64,000 nt of DNA from Osedax fenrisi (GCA_964019155.1 OZ025245.1:13006461-13070460), one strand, 5' to 3'. Shown: positions 33,739 to 45,716, counted from the first letter of the stretch. A program made the numbers and translations. Notes: generated by a model from the sequence alone, not told the origin.

Positions 33739-35074
33739 CAGGGTTCGAAATCACGATTTAAATCAACCTAAAAAAATCATATTTATTTGATTCAAATCAA
33801 TATTTCTCATAAGTATATTATATAATTATTAGATCATGATTTTTATAATATAATAATTATATTCATGATGGCCTCCTTTATTTCTATAAGTATATAGGAG
33901 GCTATGTTATATGATTAATATTTAAATAAATGAGAATTATATATATATATACAGTCAACTCTCTGTAAGTCGGACTACTGTTGGTTTAGTTGGAGTTGTA
34001 TCTAGTTCAATGTTAAATTAATCGGATAAGTTGGAATGGATAAGTCGGACACATATTATAATAAATTTTATGATTTTTATACTGGTTAAGTCGGACTTTT
34101 TATATAATGTCAGAAATGTTTAATTTGAATAATTTATATTATAATTTTAGTAAGTTTAGTAATATTATTGAATAAAACATTTTATGTTATTGATTGTTGC
34201 ATAATTCCACATTTTGGTAACCATTTAACTCACGCTGCGCGTCGCATATCTTATTAGCATGATCTTCTGAATCTCGGATAAGTTGGACATCTCGTTAAGT
34301 CGGACACTTTTCCCGGTCCCTTGCGTCCGACTTACCGGGAGTTGACTGTATATCATAAATTATGATTCATAAACATCAAAGGAAAAATATATAATGTTTA
34401 ATAAATAAGAATTATATATATCATAGACATTATTGGAGAAAGATATAATTTTATTTGTTTCTATATAAAATCCAAAAAAGATTGGTGCATTCAAAATTAA
34501 GAAATAGACTTGGAGTTAATAAAGCTGCAAAGCTTGTATTTATGTACAAATATTTTAATATAAAGTAATTTATTTCGTTTTTATTTGATTTCTTGTATTA
34601 ATAATTTTAGCATAATTAATTGAATATAATTCTAGATAAGAAAGTAGTCAGTATAATATCAAAACACTAGTGATTAAATAATAATTATTTAATGTTGCAT
34701 TATGCAACAGCATATAATATACTGTATAAATTAATTTAGATAATTCAAGACATACATGATATCAAATTTTTATTATAATTTAATTCTATTTATTTATATA
34801 TCTTTATTTAATTTTATGGATAATTAATATTTATATATAATTTTATAACTTTAAATATACATTAATAGTTAATAGTTATTTAAATTGTTGTCTATTAAGT
34901 CTATTAGCAGTAGAAAAATGATTTATTCAATTTTTATAATTAATTAAACATCTATTTATTATATTATTTTACAATTTAAATATTATTTGCATTAAAATCA
35001 AATAAATCGATTTAAATCAAATAAATCAGATTTTTTTGATTTTTTTTTAAAAATCGGATTTTTTTCGAACCCTG
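33739..35074. mobile_element. Non-autonomous hAT-like element in LINE 3' UTR
   Basis: The ends are CAGGGTTCGAAAT... and ...TTTTCGAACCCTG (12-bp TIR CAGGGTTCGAAA), followed inward by TTTAAATCAA / GATTT-rich subterminal repeats. A perfect 8-bp target duplication GTTTTTAC is seen at 33731-33738 and 35075-35082. The TIR and the 8-bp duplication are typical of the hAT superfamily. There is no transposase ORF, and a pogo-like MITE is nested at 33952-34348. Confidence 0.92.
33952..34348. mobile_element. pogo/Tigger-like MITE, nested
   Basis: The 24-bp ends pair well: left CAGTCAACTCTCTGTAAGTC, right the reverse complement of CAGTCAACTCCCGGTAAGTC, with TA on both sides. CAGT ends with a TA target are typical of pogo-type Tc1/mariner elements. 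Interior repeats GATAAGTTGGA and TTAAGTCGGAC form subterminal motifs. There is no ORF. It is 397 bp. Confidence 0.88.
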
Positions 35075-35160
35075 GTTTTTACTTTAGACGCTTGATTGCT
35101 ATGGCACAAAGAGTCTTTAAAATAAATTGAATTGAATTGGATTAATAAGTTATTAGTAAT

Positions 35161-35756
35161 AACTATATTATATATTTTACGAAGTAAAATTATTTTTTTT
35201 CTAAAATAAAATTGCCGTTAGTCCGTATATAGCCAATATAATATCACATGTAATTTTAAGAAGCTAAGATATAACACTCGCTATCTACGCAATGTAATTA
35301 ATACGTACTCCCCGCCACTACTGGCAGTAATATCGATATCATTAAACTAGATTTAGGTTTATCGTAGTTCCTATACAACAATGTTTACATTGCTCTATTA
35401 GGTGGGTTATAGTATGTAATCTGAACAAGCTATATTATATGTATATAATATCATTATTTTAACTTTTTAGTAATATATATTGAGACTTATTCTGGATATC
35501 TATAAATAAAGTTAAACATGTTATAGATACTATGAATGAGAGCTTCATTTCATTACCTGGTATTTTATAACATATACCATTACATTATGCAGGTAAACCC
35601 TGTAAGTCTGTTATAGTGTTCTAAGCTACTGATGCATGGTATAATCTTTAATAATAGTCTTTAATAAACGAATGAGAAGGTTATCTCGCATCTAGATTTT
35701 ATTTTTTTTCAATCATTCAATTACAATTATCCTATTTTTATATTTTTCTAACATTT
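35161..35756. other. Spacer, no gene recognised
   Basis: AT-rich with a few GC patches (ATACGTACTCCCCGCCACTA at 35299). Nothing else is seen. Confidence 0.4.
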
Positions 35757-36030
35757 ATATCGGTGGATATCTTTCATCCAATATACTATATATTGAATAT
35801 AGGGCATATTAATATTGTTGTACGATGTTTTACTGATAATAAAATTGCTTTAATGTCCTTTCGAATCAGCTTTAAATATTAAGGCATTTACATCTTAATG
35901 AGAGTTGATAATTTTGTGTACACTATTATGTATTGTTATAATACCTATTTTATGATTCTGGACGAGGCTTGAAGCCACCCATATCCTACATATCAGATAC
36001 ATTAACCTACTGAGTTAGGGCTTGTTTACA
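35757..36030 (-). mobile_element. Diverged SINE copy
   Basis: The order of blocks matches the SINE family: GGTGGATATCTTTCATCC, AATGTCCTTTCGAA, TTAAGGCATTTACATCTTAA, and a degenerate tRNA-like head (GGACGAGGCTTGAAGCC, TACTGAGTTAGG). It is more diverged than the other copies, so it is an older insertion. Confidence 0.7.
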
Positions 36031-36460
36031 TAATGAAAAAAATCAACACAGATTCTCATCTGTGATTATTTTATCATAATAGATTACAATCTACGAACAC
36101 CTTTTCATTGTGTAGTTGAAATATGACGAAATGTATGATGATGATTTATTGTAATCAATATTTACTGTTTAAATATCCCCTTACTCATACAATTCCTCAT
36201 ATATATATATATATATAACTCAATATATGATGTAATATAACTTATTATCAATGTGATAGTATGCTATAATTATATTTTCTCCAATAGATAATTATGTTAT
36301 TTGTTCTATCATAATATCTAGTAATGTAAGTAGTATTATTAATTATTAATATCACTATTACTATTGTTTCTATTAATATTACTACTATTATGACATTTCT
36401 TGCACCTATAGGTAATATATTTGTATTTATACACAATGCAAATCCATATTATATAAAAAA
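36031..36460. other. AT-rich spacer
   Basis: A small hairpin (ACAGATTCTCATCTGT) lies at about 36048. No gene is seen. Confidence 0.4.
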
Positions 36461-36671
<211 letters not shown>

Positions 36672-36906
36672 TGATGTTTATGTTTTTAAATGATAATAAA
36701 ATATCTTATAAAACATAAGAAGAAAACGAAATGAAAAAAAAGTAAAGTAATTCAACAAAAAAAAACGTTCCGGTGATGGTGATGCAGGCGACAGCATAGA
36801 AAAGATAATTATCTTCATCTGAAGCCTTTTAGAGGAAACAATAATATAATGAATTTAATAATTCACATGATATATATATATATATATACAACTTTCTTCT
36901 AATAAA

Positions 36907-36938
<32 letters not shown>

Positions 36939-37300
36939 ATATATACACTTTTTTATATTATGTTACCATATATAATTTCTACATCTATCATAATTCCTTA
37001 TATGGTAACTTAATTTTCCTTATACATTCTAATATACAACTAGGTTTGTGCCCATTAATATAGAGGATTATATAGTATGTATATATTAGTGTTGGATGTA
37101 TATATTAGGGGATGTCACACCTTGTTTTGGTAAAAATAATTTTAATTCAAATTTTGTTGTTTCATAATACTATTCTACTATATATTTTTTAATATCTGTA
37201 CACAAATTATTCATGAAAACAGTCTAGAAATGATATAAAAAGTGGTTTATATATTCATTATATTCAAATGCTGTTTTCTCAAATAATGAATTCACACTAA
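36672..37300. other. Spacer before copy 2
   Basis: A short GC-richer phrase (GTTCCGGTGATGGTGATGCA at 36769) and a small (ATT)n at about 36908. No gene is seen. Confidence 0.4.
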
Positions 37301-37584
37301 GGGTGCGTTTTTTGTATGCTTATACATGTAAACTCAGTTGGTAAGTTGGTACTACTATTTCAACGTCCCAACCTAACGTTCCAACATACCATCCATCGAT
37401 ATAAATATCGATGGATCCAATTCACCGTTTGAAACGCCCGCAATTATATGAAAATAAGTGTAGATGTTACGTTGGCACATTGGTATGTTGTGTTTTTCGT
37501 AACATACCAATGTACTAACGTACCATCTGCATTTACATGTATAAGCATACAGATGGTACGTTGGTATGTTACAAAAATGCACCC
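37301..37584. mobile_element. PIF/Harbinger-like MITE, complete
   Basis: The ends are GGGTGCGTTTTTTGTA and the near-complement TTACAAAAATGCACCC. TAA flanks both sides (37298-37300 and 37585-37587), as for PIF/Harbinger targets. The interior holds a CCATCGATATAAATATCGATGG-like palindrome (split here, near 37391-37412). The second half matches 1-125. Confidence 0.75.
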
Positions 37585-38111
37585 TAACAGTACATGTACA
37601 ATAAAGGCTATTTATATACAAACTATTATGTCTATATTATTAATTTTTTTATATTATACAAATAACATATATTCCCGTATAGATATCTTTCATAAATATC
37701 ATTTTCTAATAAGAGGAAAAATGGTAATTTATATATTTATACAATAGGTGTAAATTAATGTCAATTCTTATTGTATAACGAACTACATATTGAGACGAGC
37801 TATTGTACTCCATGTTATACCTGTACCACATACTTACACTTATACCTGACCTCTAGTTGTCTACACCTGACCTCTAATTATCTATACCTATAACGGGTAT
37901 ATTGAACCCTTACCAAACTTCTATTTATCTTCATTTTACCTCTAGTTTAGTCTACACCTATAACCCTGACATCTAATTATCTATACCTGTAAACTCACTT
38001 CACTTCTAATTATTTATACCAGACCTCTAGATATTTACACATTTAGCCTAATCTAACTTCTGCTTATTTATACCTATACGCCTGTGTCTGACCTCTAGAT
38101 ACCTGCCGTAG

Positions 38112-38230
38112 ACCTGTATGACCTCAACAACAACAGTGAGGCAGACCTATACAGGAGGCATGATCACATCAAACACGGACCTGGGCTTGCTGACTTCATC
38201 TCCTCAGAGAGTCTCATCAAGAAGGATGGG
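38112..38230 (+). CDS. Possible internal exon (copy 2)
   Basis: Partner of 654-772. It keeps length, frame, AG acceptor and GTAAGG donor, although the CAG two bases upstream is lost. Amino-acid changes are present (Y to D, F to L). Function unknown. Confidence 0.3.
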
Positions 38231-38849
38231 GTAAGGTTGGTGTAGGTATGTGCCATATACTATGTGGTAATGTATACCCTATAGGGTATATGTAAGGGGT
38301 AAAATAGGGTATCTATAGGTAAGCGGTAAGGTAGGGTATAAGTATGGTGTAAGGGTATATTATGGAGTAAGGTACTTTTTAAAAAACTTTTTACTAATGA
38401 CATCTATATAAAGTTGACCCTCTACACGCGTCTCCATAGAACTCTTTCTCTCTCATCCCTACACATTACATCATCATTGAATATCTAATCTTGACTATCT
38501 CCTTAGTCAGTATGGTAAACTCTCAACCTCCCAACCCGGCATGTCTAGCTTACCTAACCACTTTCCCACTATCATAGCCCTATTATAGTGTATAGGTTGG
38601 TATAGTGGGAGATTGGGCAACCTCTATAGATCTCGAATACCTATTTATAGTTATTTTTTACAAATACGTCTTACATAACAACTAATCTATTTCTATTTTA
38701 CTATTCTACATGATTGATTGATGCATGCATTAATTCGTATTATAATTGTTAAAGTTAATAAACTGTTCCATATATATCCATGTAATCATTACTATTTCGT
38801 AATCGTATGTCACTCTCGTTCACCACAGACTACATACATTGATTGACAG

Positions 38850-38966
38850 GTATGCGGGGCATCCCAACATCGGAGAATGTCACTCGGGACCCGTTGGAAC
38901 GGCTACAGCTACTGTCATGGTTAGTGGGGCTATACTACTTTCTTGTAGTCTTTGGTGGATTCATTG
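38850..38966 (+). CDS. Possible exon (copy 2)
   Basis: Identical to 2125-2241 and equally uncertain in frame. Confidence 0.2.
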
Positions 38967-39049
38967 GTTAGTATGGATTTTATTATTTATAATCTAAGGT
39001 AAATTAATTGGTTAGGTTTGCTCTAGCTAGATAATTATCTATTATAATC

Positions 39050-39805
39050 AAACAAATACAAATATGAATAATATATTGTAAAATCAATGTACAAATAAAA
39101 TAGAATTTATGATATAATTAAATAAATACAAATACAAATATGAATAATATAATGTAAAATCAATGTACAAATTAAATATAATTTATTAAATAATCAGAAA
39201 TATAAATAGAAATATGAATAATATAATGTGAAATCAATGTAAAAATAAAATAGAATTTATAAAATATAAATATGAATAATATAATGTAAAATCAATATAA
39301 AATGAAAATATAATTTATTAAATAATCAATTATATGAATAATATAATGTAAAATCATTGTTATAATGAAATAGAATTTATATAATAATCAAACACATACA
39401 TATTAAATATTATATTAAAATAAAATAGAATTTATGAAATAAATACAAATATGAATAATATAATGTAAAATCTATGTAAAAATAAAATATATTTATTAAA
39501 TAATCAAACATACAAATAATATAATGTAAAATCAATGTTAAAATAAAATAGAATTTATGAAATAATCAAACAATATAAATAATGTATAACAGTATAATAT
39601 AATGTAAAATTAAATAGAATTTATTAGATAATTATATTATAATCAAACAAATACAAATATGAATAATATATTGTAAAATCAATGTACAAATAAAATAGAA
39701 TTTATGAAATAAAAATATACAAAAATGAATATAATGTAATATCAATGTAAAAATTAAATAATCAGAAATATAAATAGAAATATTTTGTGAATCTATGTAA
39801 TTATA
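39050..39805. repeat. AT-rich minisatellite (copy 2)
   Basis: Partner of 2334-2990, with about one additional unit (ATAATTAAATAAATACAAAT at about 39113). Confidence 0.85.
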
Positions 39806-39860
39806 AACTTTAATAACTAGATACTACCATTGCCTATGTATATATATATATATATATATT

Positions 39861-40038
39861 AACGCAGTTATTACCCTCCTCGTACAGGGGCATACTATTA
39901 GGCAGTTTCACTCTTGTTCCGGTTTCTCCTGCCAAAGAACAGGCTGCCACTCCGTATAAAGACTCGGCTACCCATCCTACCATACTCCCGCTACTCTTCC
40001 TGTACTGGCCTCCACTCCTCCCAATTCTAGCCCTCATA
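39861..40038. repeat. GC-richer dispersed block (copy 2)
   Basis: Partner of 3050-3226. The minus strand is open for 75 codons here (GQYRKSSGSMVGWV...), but the copy 1 partner is frame-shifted by a one-base difference (AAAAAC against AAAGAAC), so coding is unlikely. Confidence 0.6.
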
Positions 40039-40288
40039 CATATATTACACATACTAGCCACGTCCCTCTTGCCTATATTTGAATGAATGAATGAATTTTA
40101 TTTACCGAATATTTGCTATAATAATCGGAGGGATATCCAGAAGCTATGTTTAGCTTATACTAAGGATAAAGTCTATTTCCCAAGTCATTCCTACCCATAC
40201 GTCCCCTTCTACCCCAGTCCCTCCTACTACTCCTACCAATACCGGTTTAATCCTTCCTGCATCTCCCGCCCGTACTAACTCAGTCCCG

Positions 40289-40834
40289 ATGGTCACTCCA
40301 GATCAATTACCGTCTACCCGCCCCTCCCCGTGCCCCTCCCCTGCCCCTATCGATATGACGACTAGTAATGTGAGGTTGCTGGCGGGAAAGAAGGCATCTA
40401 CCGACCCGTTTATCCGTAGATCGTGTAGCGTAGATGCTTCTAGTACCGCTAGCTCCTCTACGAGAACTCCGAGCCGGGGCGGGGGAACACGACAAATCAG
40501 CATAGAGTTCCCGGTAGCATCCGATATCAATGCTTGTTCCATTGATGTCAGCGTCAAATATAAGTCGGGAGGTTGGAGAATACTGAACCGTATATCAGCC
40601 AGCAGATTAGGCTCCCCCCTTTCCCGCAATCACTACGGTAGCGGAAGTAGGGGTCCCGACGGGCGTAGATCCGTAAGCAGTTCACGTGGATACCAGCGAA
40701 GAAGGCATCTGTGGTCAGACTCGGATGGCGATATCCAGCACACAACTCGCGATAGGCGTATTGAGAGTGCTGACGCTCGTCACGTGATCTCGGATCTGAA
40801 TACGGCCCGAGCTCCGACATGGCCAGAAGGCTAG
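40289..40834 (+). CDS. Ser/Arg/Pro-rich ORF, unknown (copy 2)
   Basis: Partner of 3477-4022, 181 codons, with the frame open upstream to 40154. Differences from copy 1 are F to V, C to R, V to G, R to G, T to S and S to Y, all amino-acid-changing. In the open upstream part an Asp codon becomes Gly. There is no recognised domain. Confidence 0.5.
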   Translation: MVTPDQLPSTRPSPCPSPAPIDMTTSNVRLLAGKKASTDPFIRRSCSVDASSTASSSTRTPSRGGGTRQISIEFPVASDINACSIDVSVKYKSGGWRILNRISASRLGSPLSRNHYGSGSRGPDGRRSVSSSRGYQRRRHLWSDSDGDIQHTTRDRRIESADARHVISDLNTARAPTWPEG

Positions 40835-41106
40835 GATGAAACAACGAGAGTAACCTGCTGTAACTAACTGTATTTATTATGAATGTACCACGAAACACAG
40901 GTTAACATAACGCAATATATAAATAAATATAAACGAAAATATTGCTTTTTTTTTTACATATTTCTCTATATATATATCCTTACAATCTTCATCTTCTATA
41001 GTTTCATTCATTGAGCAACGTAAAATCTACAAGTTAGCTATTTCCTATGCGAAATCTAGCTATTAACTCGTGTTTTAAACGATCTTGCTTCTGATAACCA
41101 ATTCTC

Positions 41107-41287
41107 AATTATCACCCAATTTCTCAGCTACCTTTGGTGAGTAACATTTTGGAAAGAGTTGTATATCGTCAATTAATCTCCTATTTAAACGCCGATAATC
41201 TCCATCTTTCTCAGCTGAGTAGTTTTTTTATTTTCATCATCCAGTGCTTTCTATACGCTTGACCACCTGTCCCGACTACACCTGCTT
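41107..41287 (+). pseudogene. LINE reverse transcriptase scrap (copy 2)
   Basis: Partner of 4295-4475. The motif A Asp codon GAT has become TAT. Confidence 0.72.
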
Positions 41288-41888
41288 TGAGTTAGAGACC
41301 TTTCTTTCTTATGATTTATTTCATATCTATCTGAACGTAGTAGCAATGTAAAAATATAGTATTATTATTCTTCCCCTTCTCCTATGAAATATGGTCGTGG
41401 ATGTGATACTACATAGTGACCCCCCCCCTCACTATTTATAAATGGGTTTACATATCTTTGAACCCCCCTCAAAAATAATTTAATAATTTGTAAATAATTT
41501 AGACAATTTAATGTTAGTAGCGATTATTAGTATATTATAATATTTGATTTTTAGTAACAATATTATCAATACCTAATATAATGATATAAAAAACGTTGAC
41601 AACTTTTCTAGCCATATATAATATGTAATACAAAATATGTTTATAGTTGTATTAGCAAAGATCAAACTTTATTATTCCAGAAAAACTGGTACAACAAATT
41701 GCAATGGATGTATTGGTGTAATGAAAAGGAAGTGTTTTTCCACCATGATATTCAATATTATAAAAAAAATGATATACAAAAATAATAATATTATTCTGAT
41801 AGCTATATTTACTTCTATAAGATAACTAGGTCAAGAAAAAATAGCTTTTAGTTGTAAATAACATTTCGAGGTTTATTCCTCAAACTAT

Positions 41889-42131
41889 CCAGCTAACTGT
41901 AAGAGAAGCATATGCTAGAGCCTCAAATGTTTACATTGTGCCATTATGCCTCTATTAAATGTATATTATGCTGCTATAAATTTGTCATGCTATTATGCTG
42001 CTGTTATGCTGCCATTATGCTAATATGACAAATTAACAGCAGCATAATAGACATTTAATATCAGCATAATAGGACAATGTAAAATTTGAGACTCTAGCAT
42101 ATGCTGTTATGCTGCTCTTGCTGTTTGCTGG
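41889..42131. mobile_element. Near-palindromic MITE (copy 2)
   Basis: Partner of 5075-5317, same length, a few substitutions (GAGAAGCATATGC, TATGCCTCTATT). Confidence 0.75.
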
Positions 42132-42951
42132 GTATTAAATAAGGTATACATTAATGTATCAATTAGACGCATGTTTGGTTAAATATGGTTACTGAAAATA
42201 CTAAGAAAATACATCTATTATCATGGAAAATTCGAAATGAGATTCTTGAATTATTTACACATGCACTCTTAAGATATATTATTAAATACATTATTAAATA
42301 GACGGCTGCTACAATAAAATGTGTGACGGCACATATGATATTTCAGGTAATTAAAGTTTTATATAACGATTATAATTATTATATATTAATAATTAATTAT
42401 ATTACAAAACTTTTCATGAAACGAACAAGAATCGATAGTTATTCGGCATGTCTAAGTAAACCTCGAAGTTACATAAATATGAGTGTCTATACGAAATAGT
42501 TAATATTAAGACACTTTAGCAAATATACATTGGATACAATTATAATTGTATATATATACATTAATAATATGTTGTTTGATGCGAGAGAATATACGAGGTA
42601 ATATATTATGGTAATATATAATATATGATGGAGCATGTAATATGACAGGAAGATACAATGGTATAAAGGCTTTAATATTACAGGAAAACTAATGGCATAT
42701 TATACTCATTGCACAGCTCATTTAGTAAATATAGTTGTTCAATATGTTAGCAAATCGGATTCTATTATATCTATATTAACTATAGTTAATGAAATAGGAT
42801 ACTTGTACTATAATTCTATACAATTTAGAAATACTCACATATCTTATAAATTAAATAAATTGTGTATACTCGAGTTAGCGATCTCTGGATAATAAGAAAG
42901 GTCGCTATAAAAGATAAACTCGAATATTACAAAGAAATGCGTTCGTCTTTA

Positions 42952-43290
42952 TGTGGTAGAGCTGGTGAAGCGAGTGTTTAGGCTGCGGGACAGGTATCTA
43001 GAGAGAAGCTGCAATGACGCATCTAGGAAGGCCGTTGCTAAGCGCGATTAGTGCGTGCGTCGTGTTCATTGATACGTGACGGCGTGCTACAAAGTGTGGA
43101 TGTCGCCACATTTATCATTGTGTTATTATTATATTACTTTAACGCATCGCATTTCTAAATATTGTTTACCGTGCATAATCAGAGGACACAACGGTTTGTG
43201 TTTATTATGTATCTTTCAGTGTTTAATGTATATATGTTTTAGAGTTTAATAAACGTATTCAACAACAAGAATCTCTACCTCTCTGTTACA
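42952..43290 (+). repeat. 5' LTR
   Basis: 339 bp, TGTGGTAGAGC...CTGTTACA, with AATAAA at 43248-43253. The promoter is presumably in the U3 region before it, but no clear TATA box stands out. Confidence 0.95.
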
Positions 43291-43292
43291 TT

Positions 43293-43310
43293 TGGCGCAC
43301 TCGGCAGGAT
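43293..43310 (+). other. Primer binding site (serine tRNA)
   Basis: TGGCGCACTCGGCAGGAT starts 2 nt after the LTR. Its complement ends ...CCTGCCGAGTGCGCCA, which fits a tRNA 3' end: T-arm strand CCTGC, acceptor CGAGTGC, discriminator G, then CCA. This looks like animal tRNA-Ser, whose T-arm is GCAGG/CCTGC. The tRNA identity is from memory of tRNA sequences. Confidence 0.75.
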
Positions 43311-43500
43311 ACAAAGATTTGGACTCTTGTGATCCTAGACTACGGAAGGAGGAATTACATAATCTGTAGAAGTCCTGGAATTCCGCTAGTAACACGCGTG
43401 AAGCTTTATATATATATATAGTCGTGACATCTAATATATATATACGATAACTTGACAATTTCAAGTTGAAATACGGCGTATTGAAATTATTACGTAATAA

Positions 43501-43745
43501 TAATTTGTTTATTCTATTCTAACAATAGAACCGAGTTACGTAACCGTATAGCGAATATATTTTACACCGCTATTATATATTACGCATTTATAGTGTATTG
43601 CATATACATACCGATATCGGAGATATTGTATATAATTTGTTTATTCTATTCTAACAATAGAACCGAGTTACGTAACCGTATAGCGAATCTATTTTACACC
43701 GCTATTATATATTACGCATTTATACATACCGATATCGGAGATATT
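43501..43745 (+). repeat. Tandem duplication in the LTR element leader
   Basis: Two units with a 132-bp period (43501 and 43633), each starting TAATTTGTTTATTCTATTCT and containing GAGTTACGTAACCGTATAGC. The second unit lacks about 20 bp near its end. It lies in the untranslated leader, where packaging signals are usual. Confidence 0.9.
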
Positions 43746-43975
43746 GGTTATTTTACTAGTGAATATATTCTAGTTGTTATCATTCATATTATAAGCGTCT
43801 TATTGAACACGTTTAGCCCGCACTATAGAGCGTAGAGGCACGCTTGCCGAAAGTGGGTCGGACCAGCTTATCCTAGGGTAAACGTTCCAACGCCTAGGCA
43901 TAAGCTAAGGGTGCTGTAGTTATTGCGGGGTTGAACACTCGAGTCAAACGAGTGAGTCAAGTTGTTGAGCTAGAT

Positions 43976-44899
43976 ATGCCACAGGCAGACTTTACGAGTA
44001 ATGAGAGTCAGGGCTCTGATACCAAACCGGCGATGAAGGTATGTACATCGGTACATCGTCCACAATACGTAAATAGGAGGCGTGATCTAGAGTGTTTCAA
44101 TGGTACTAATGGAATAGATGTAGAGGATTGGGTAGAGGATGTCAAAGAACATCTGAGTGGGACAGGTTATGATGCGGAGTATATGGCGGAGTTTGTTAGG
44201 GATCATGTGATGGTTATAGCTAAACGGGAGTTAAGGGCGCGGAAGCTATGCAAACCGGGAGTAGAGGTTAGCGACATGTATGACGCATTAATCAGTACTT
44301 TTGGTAATCTGGGGGATGAAGATATGGCCTTGGAAACTTTCTATTCCAGAAGTCAAGAAACCGACGAATCCATTTTGGAACTATCTTTATCACAATGCGG
44401 ATTATGGGATAAAGTGGGTAATGATAAGGGCCGGGATAAAGCGTTAAAAGCGAGATTAACCGGTGCGGTTAATGACAAGGGGTTAGGACAGGAACTGCGG
44501 CGTTTACAGCTAGAGCAACCATTATTAAGATTTATACTTTTCCTCGCTAGAGCTATAGCGTGGGTGAAGGAAAATAAGAAAATATCTAAAGTTATTGCAC
44601 AAGTAGGCGTAAGCGGTAACAATCAGTTGGGAGATCAGAGGGAAACTGTACAAAGTCAGATTGATAAATTAACAGTATTTGTTGGGAAATTAACCGAAGA
44701 GGTGCAACGGGATAGGGAGTCAGGGCCATCTAGATTTGCAGGTAGGTGTTGGGTTTGTGGGGCGCTAGGGCATAGAGCGGTACAGTGCGAGAGAAACGGG
44801 CAAGTTAGAGGCCAGCTGAGATGGCAAGGTAGGGGTCAGTATCAAGGATATGATCATGGTCGGGGTAACATCCAGAGATATAACCAGGGAAACGAGTAG
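43976..44899 (+). CDS. Gag polyprotein of the LTR element
   Basis: From the first ATG, 307 residues. The frame is open back to 43904 without another ATG. A capsid-like region has FNGTNGIDVEDWVEDV early on and FGNLGDEDMALETFYSRSQE in the middle, resembling the PNMA/Ty3-type Gag. A zinc knuckle follows, CWVCGALGHRAVQC, with Cys-Cys-His-Cys near residues 258, 261, 266 and 271. A Gly/Arg/Gln-rich RNA-binding tail ends the protein. No frame break is seen. Gag would form the particle in which the element's RNA is copied. The stop at 44897-44899 follows a frameshift signal that would give a Gag-Pol fusion. Confidence 0.88.
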   Translation: MPQADFTSNESQGSDTKPAMKVCTSVHRPQYVNRRRDLECFNGTNGIDVEDWVEDVKEHLSGTGYDAEYMAEFVRDHVMVIAKRELRARKLCKPGVEVSDMYDALISTFGNLGDEDMALETFYSRSQETDESILELSLSQCGLWDKVGNDKGRDKALKARLTGAVNDKGLGQELRRLQLEQPLLRFILFLARAIAWVKENKKISKVIAQVGVSGNNQLGDQRETVQSQIDKLTVFVGKLTEEVQRDRESGPSRFAGRCWVCGALGHRAVQCERNGQVRGQLRWQGRGQYQGYDHGRGNIQRYNQGNE

Positions 44900-44934
44900 C
44901 TCCATCTCCGATGCGACCGCATTCGGAGAGGAGC
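44887..44934 (+). promoter_or_regulatory. -1 ribosomal frameshift signal
   Basis: The slippery heptamer G_GGA_AAC (44887-44893) is in phase with gag, one sense codon before the gag stop. A 5-nt spacer (GAGTA) is followed by a hairpin at 44899-44934: outer stem GCTCC/GGAGC, inner stem CTCCGA/TCGGAG plus TGC/GCA, loop GACC. Slipping back by one base moves ribosomes exactly into the frame that carries the protease. The heptamer and geometry match known retroviral and retrotransposon sites. Confidence 0.85.
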
Positions 44935-45558
44935 AAATATATTGCGGCAGTCAGAAGTAAATCTGGACCGATACTCGGGAGTAGCTAGGTACAGATAGTA
45001 GTTCAAGGGGTTGAATGTAGGGTAATGATAGATACTGGGGCGGATATTTCTTGTATCAACGTAGAATGGTTTAATAAGACATGGAGAGTTGTAAAGGTGC
45101 GTCAATTAGATGTGGTAGTGAGAGGTGCTGGTGGGAAGAAGATAAAATAGTATGGCTACGTGGAGTTAGATGTATTAATTCTGGGAATTCAGGGAGAGTT
45201 AAAGGGAATGGGATTCCTGCTTATAGATAGAATAACACAACCCAGCGTAATACTGGGGAGTAACATATGTCAGTATATGTCTGATAGCTTTCAGGTACAT
45301 GAGATAAGTAATATACCTTGGTTAGGGGTCTTGGACTTGTATAGGAATAAGAAAAGGGCGCTAGGCGAAGGAGTAGAACGGGTGGTGGAGGTTAAGGTGG
45401 TACAGGAGATACAACTTAAACCGGGTGTAAGTCAAATGGTAGAGTGTGATAGTGGGAAAGTATGTTGTATGAGCCTAATTAAGGGTGTGGAGGGATATAG
45501 TGTAGTCATTAGTCCGGGCTTAACCAAGTGGAGGGAGGTAAGTTATGGGTGGATATAA
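44890..45558 (+). pseudogene. Protease region of pol (broken)
   Basis: This is the -1 frame relative to gag. It carries VMIDTGADISCI, the retropepsin active site (DTGA at about 45028), and ILGSNI further on. Two in-frame TAG codons interrupt it, at 44986-44988 (before the active site) and 45148-45150 (after it). At about 45530-45558 the homologous reading moves to another frame, which continues the PR-RT linker at about 45528-45713. A working protease cannot be made from this copy as it stands. Confidence 0.82.
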
Positions 45559-45716
45559 GTAATTATTCGGATAAGGAAGTAGTGATAAAGGCGGGAAAAA
45601 GAATAGCGATTCTAACGACAGGGGTGACAGTGGTGAAAGAAGATGAAAGTGATGTGGAACGGTGTGTGGAAATGGCTATGACTGCTATGGATAGTATCGT
45701 ACATGTACATAAGTAG

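Noticed and set aside
43246..43464. Minus-strand 72-codon ORF in the LTR/leader
   Set aside because: It overlaps the LTR end and PBS and has no similarity that I recognise.
43931..43975. gag start at TTG 43931
   Set aside because: TTG is not a usual start in animals. The first in-frame ATG is at 43976.
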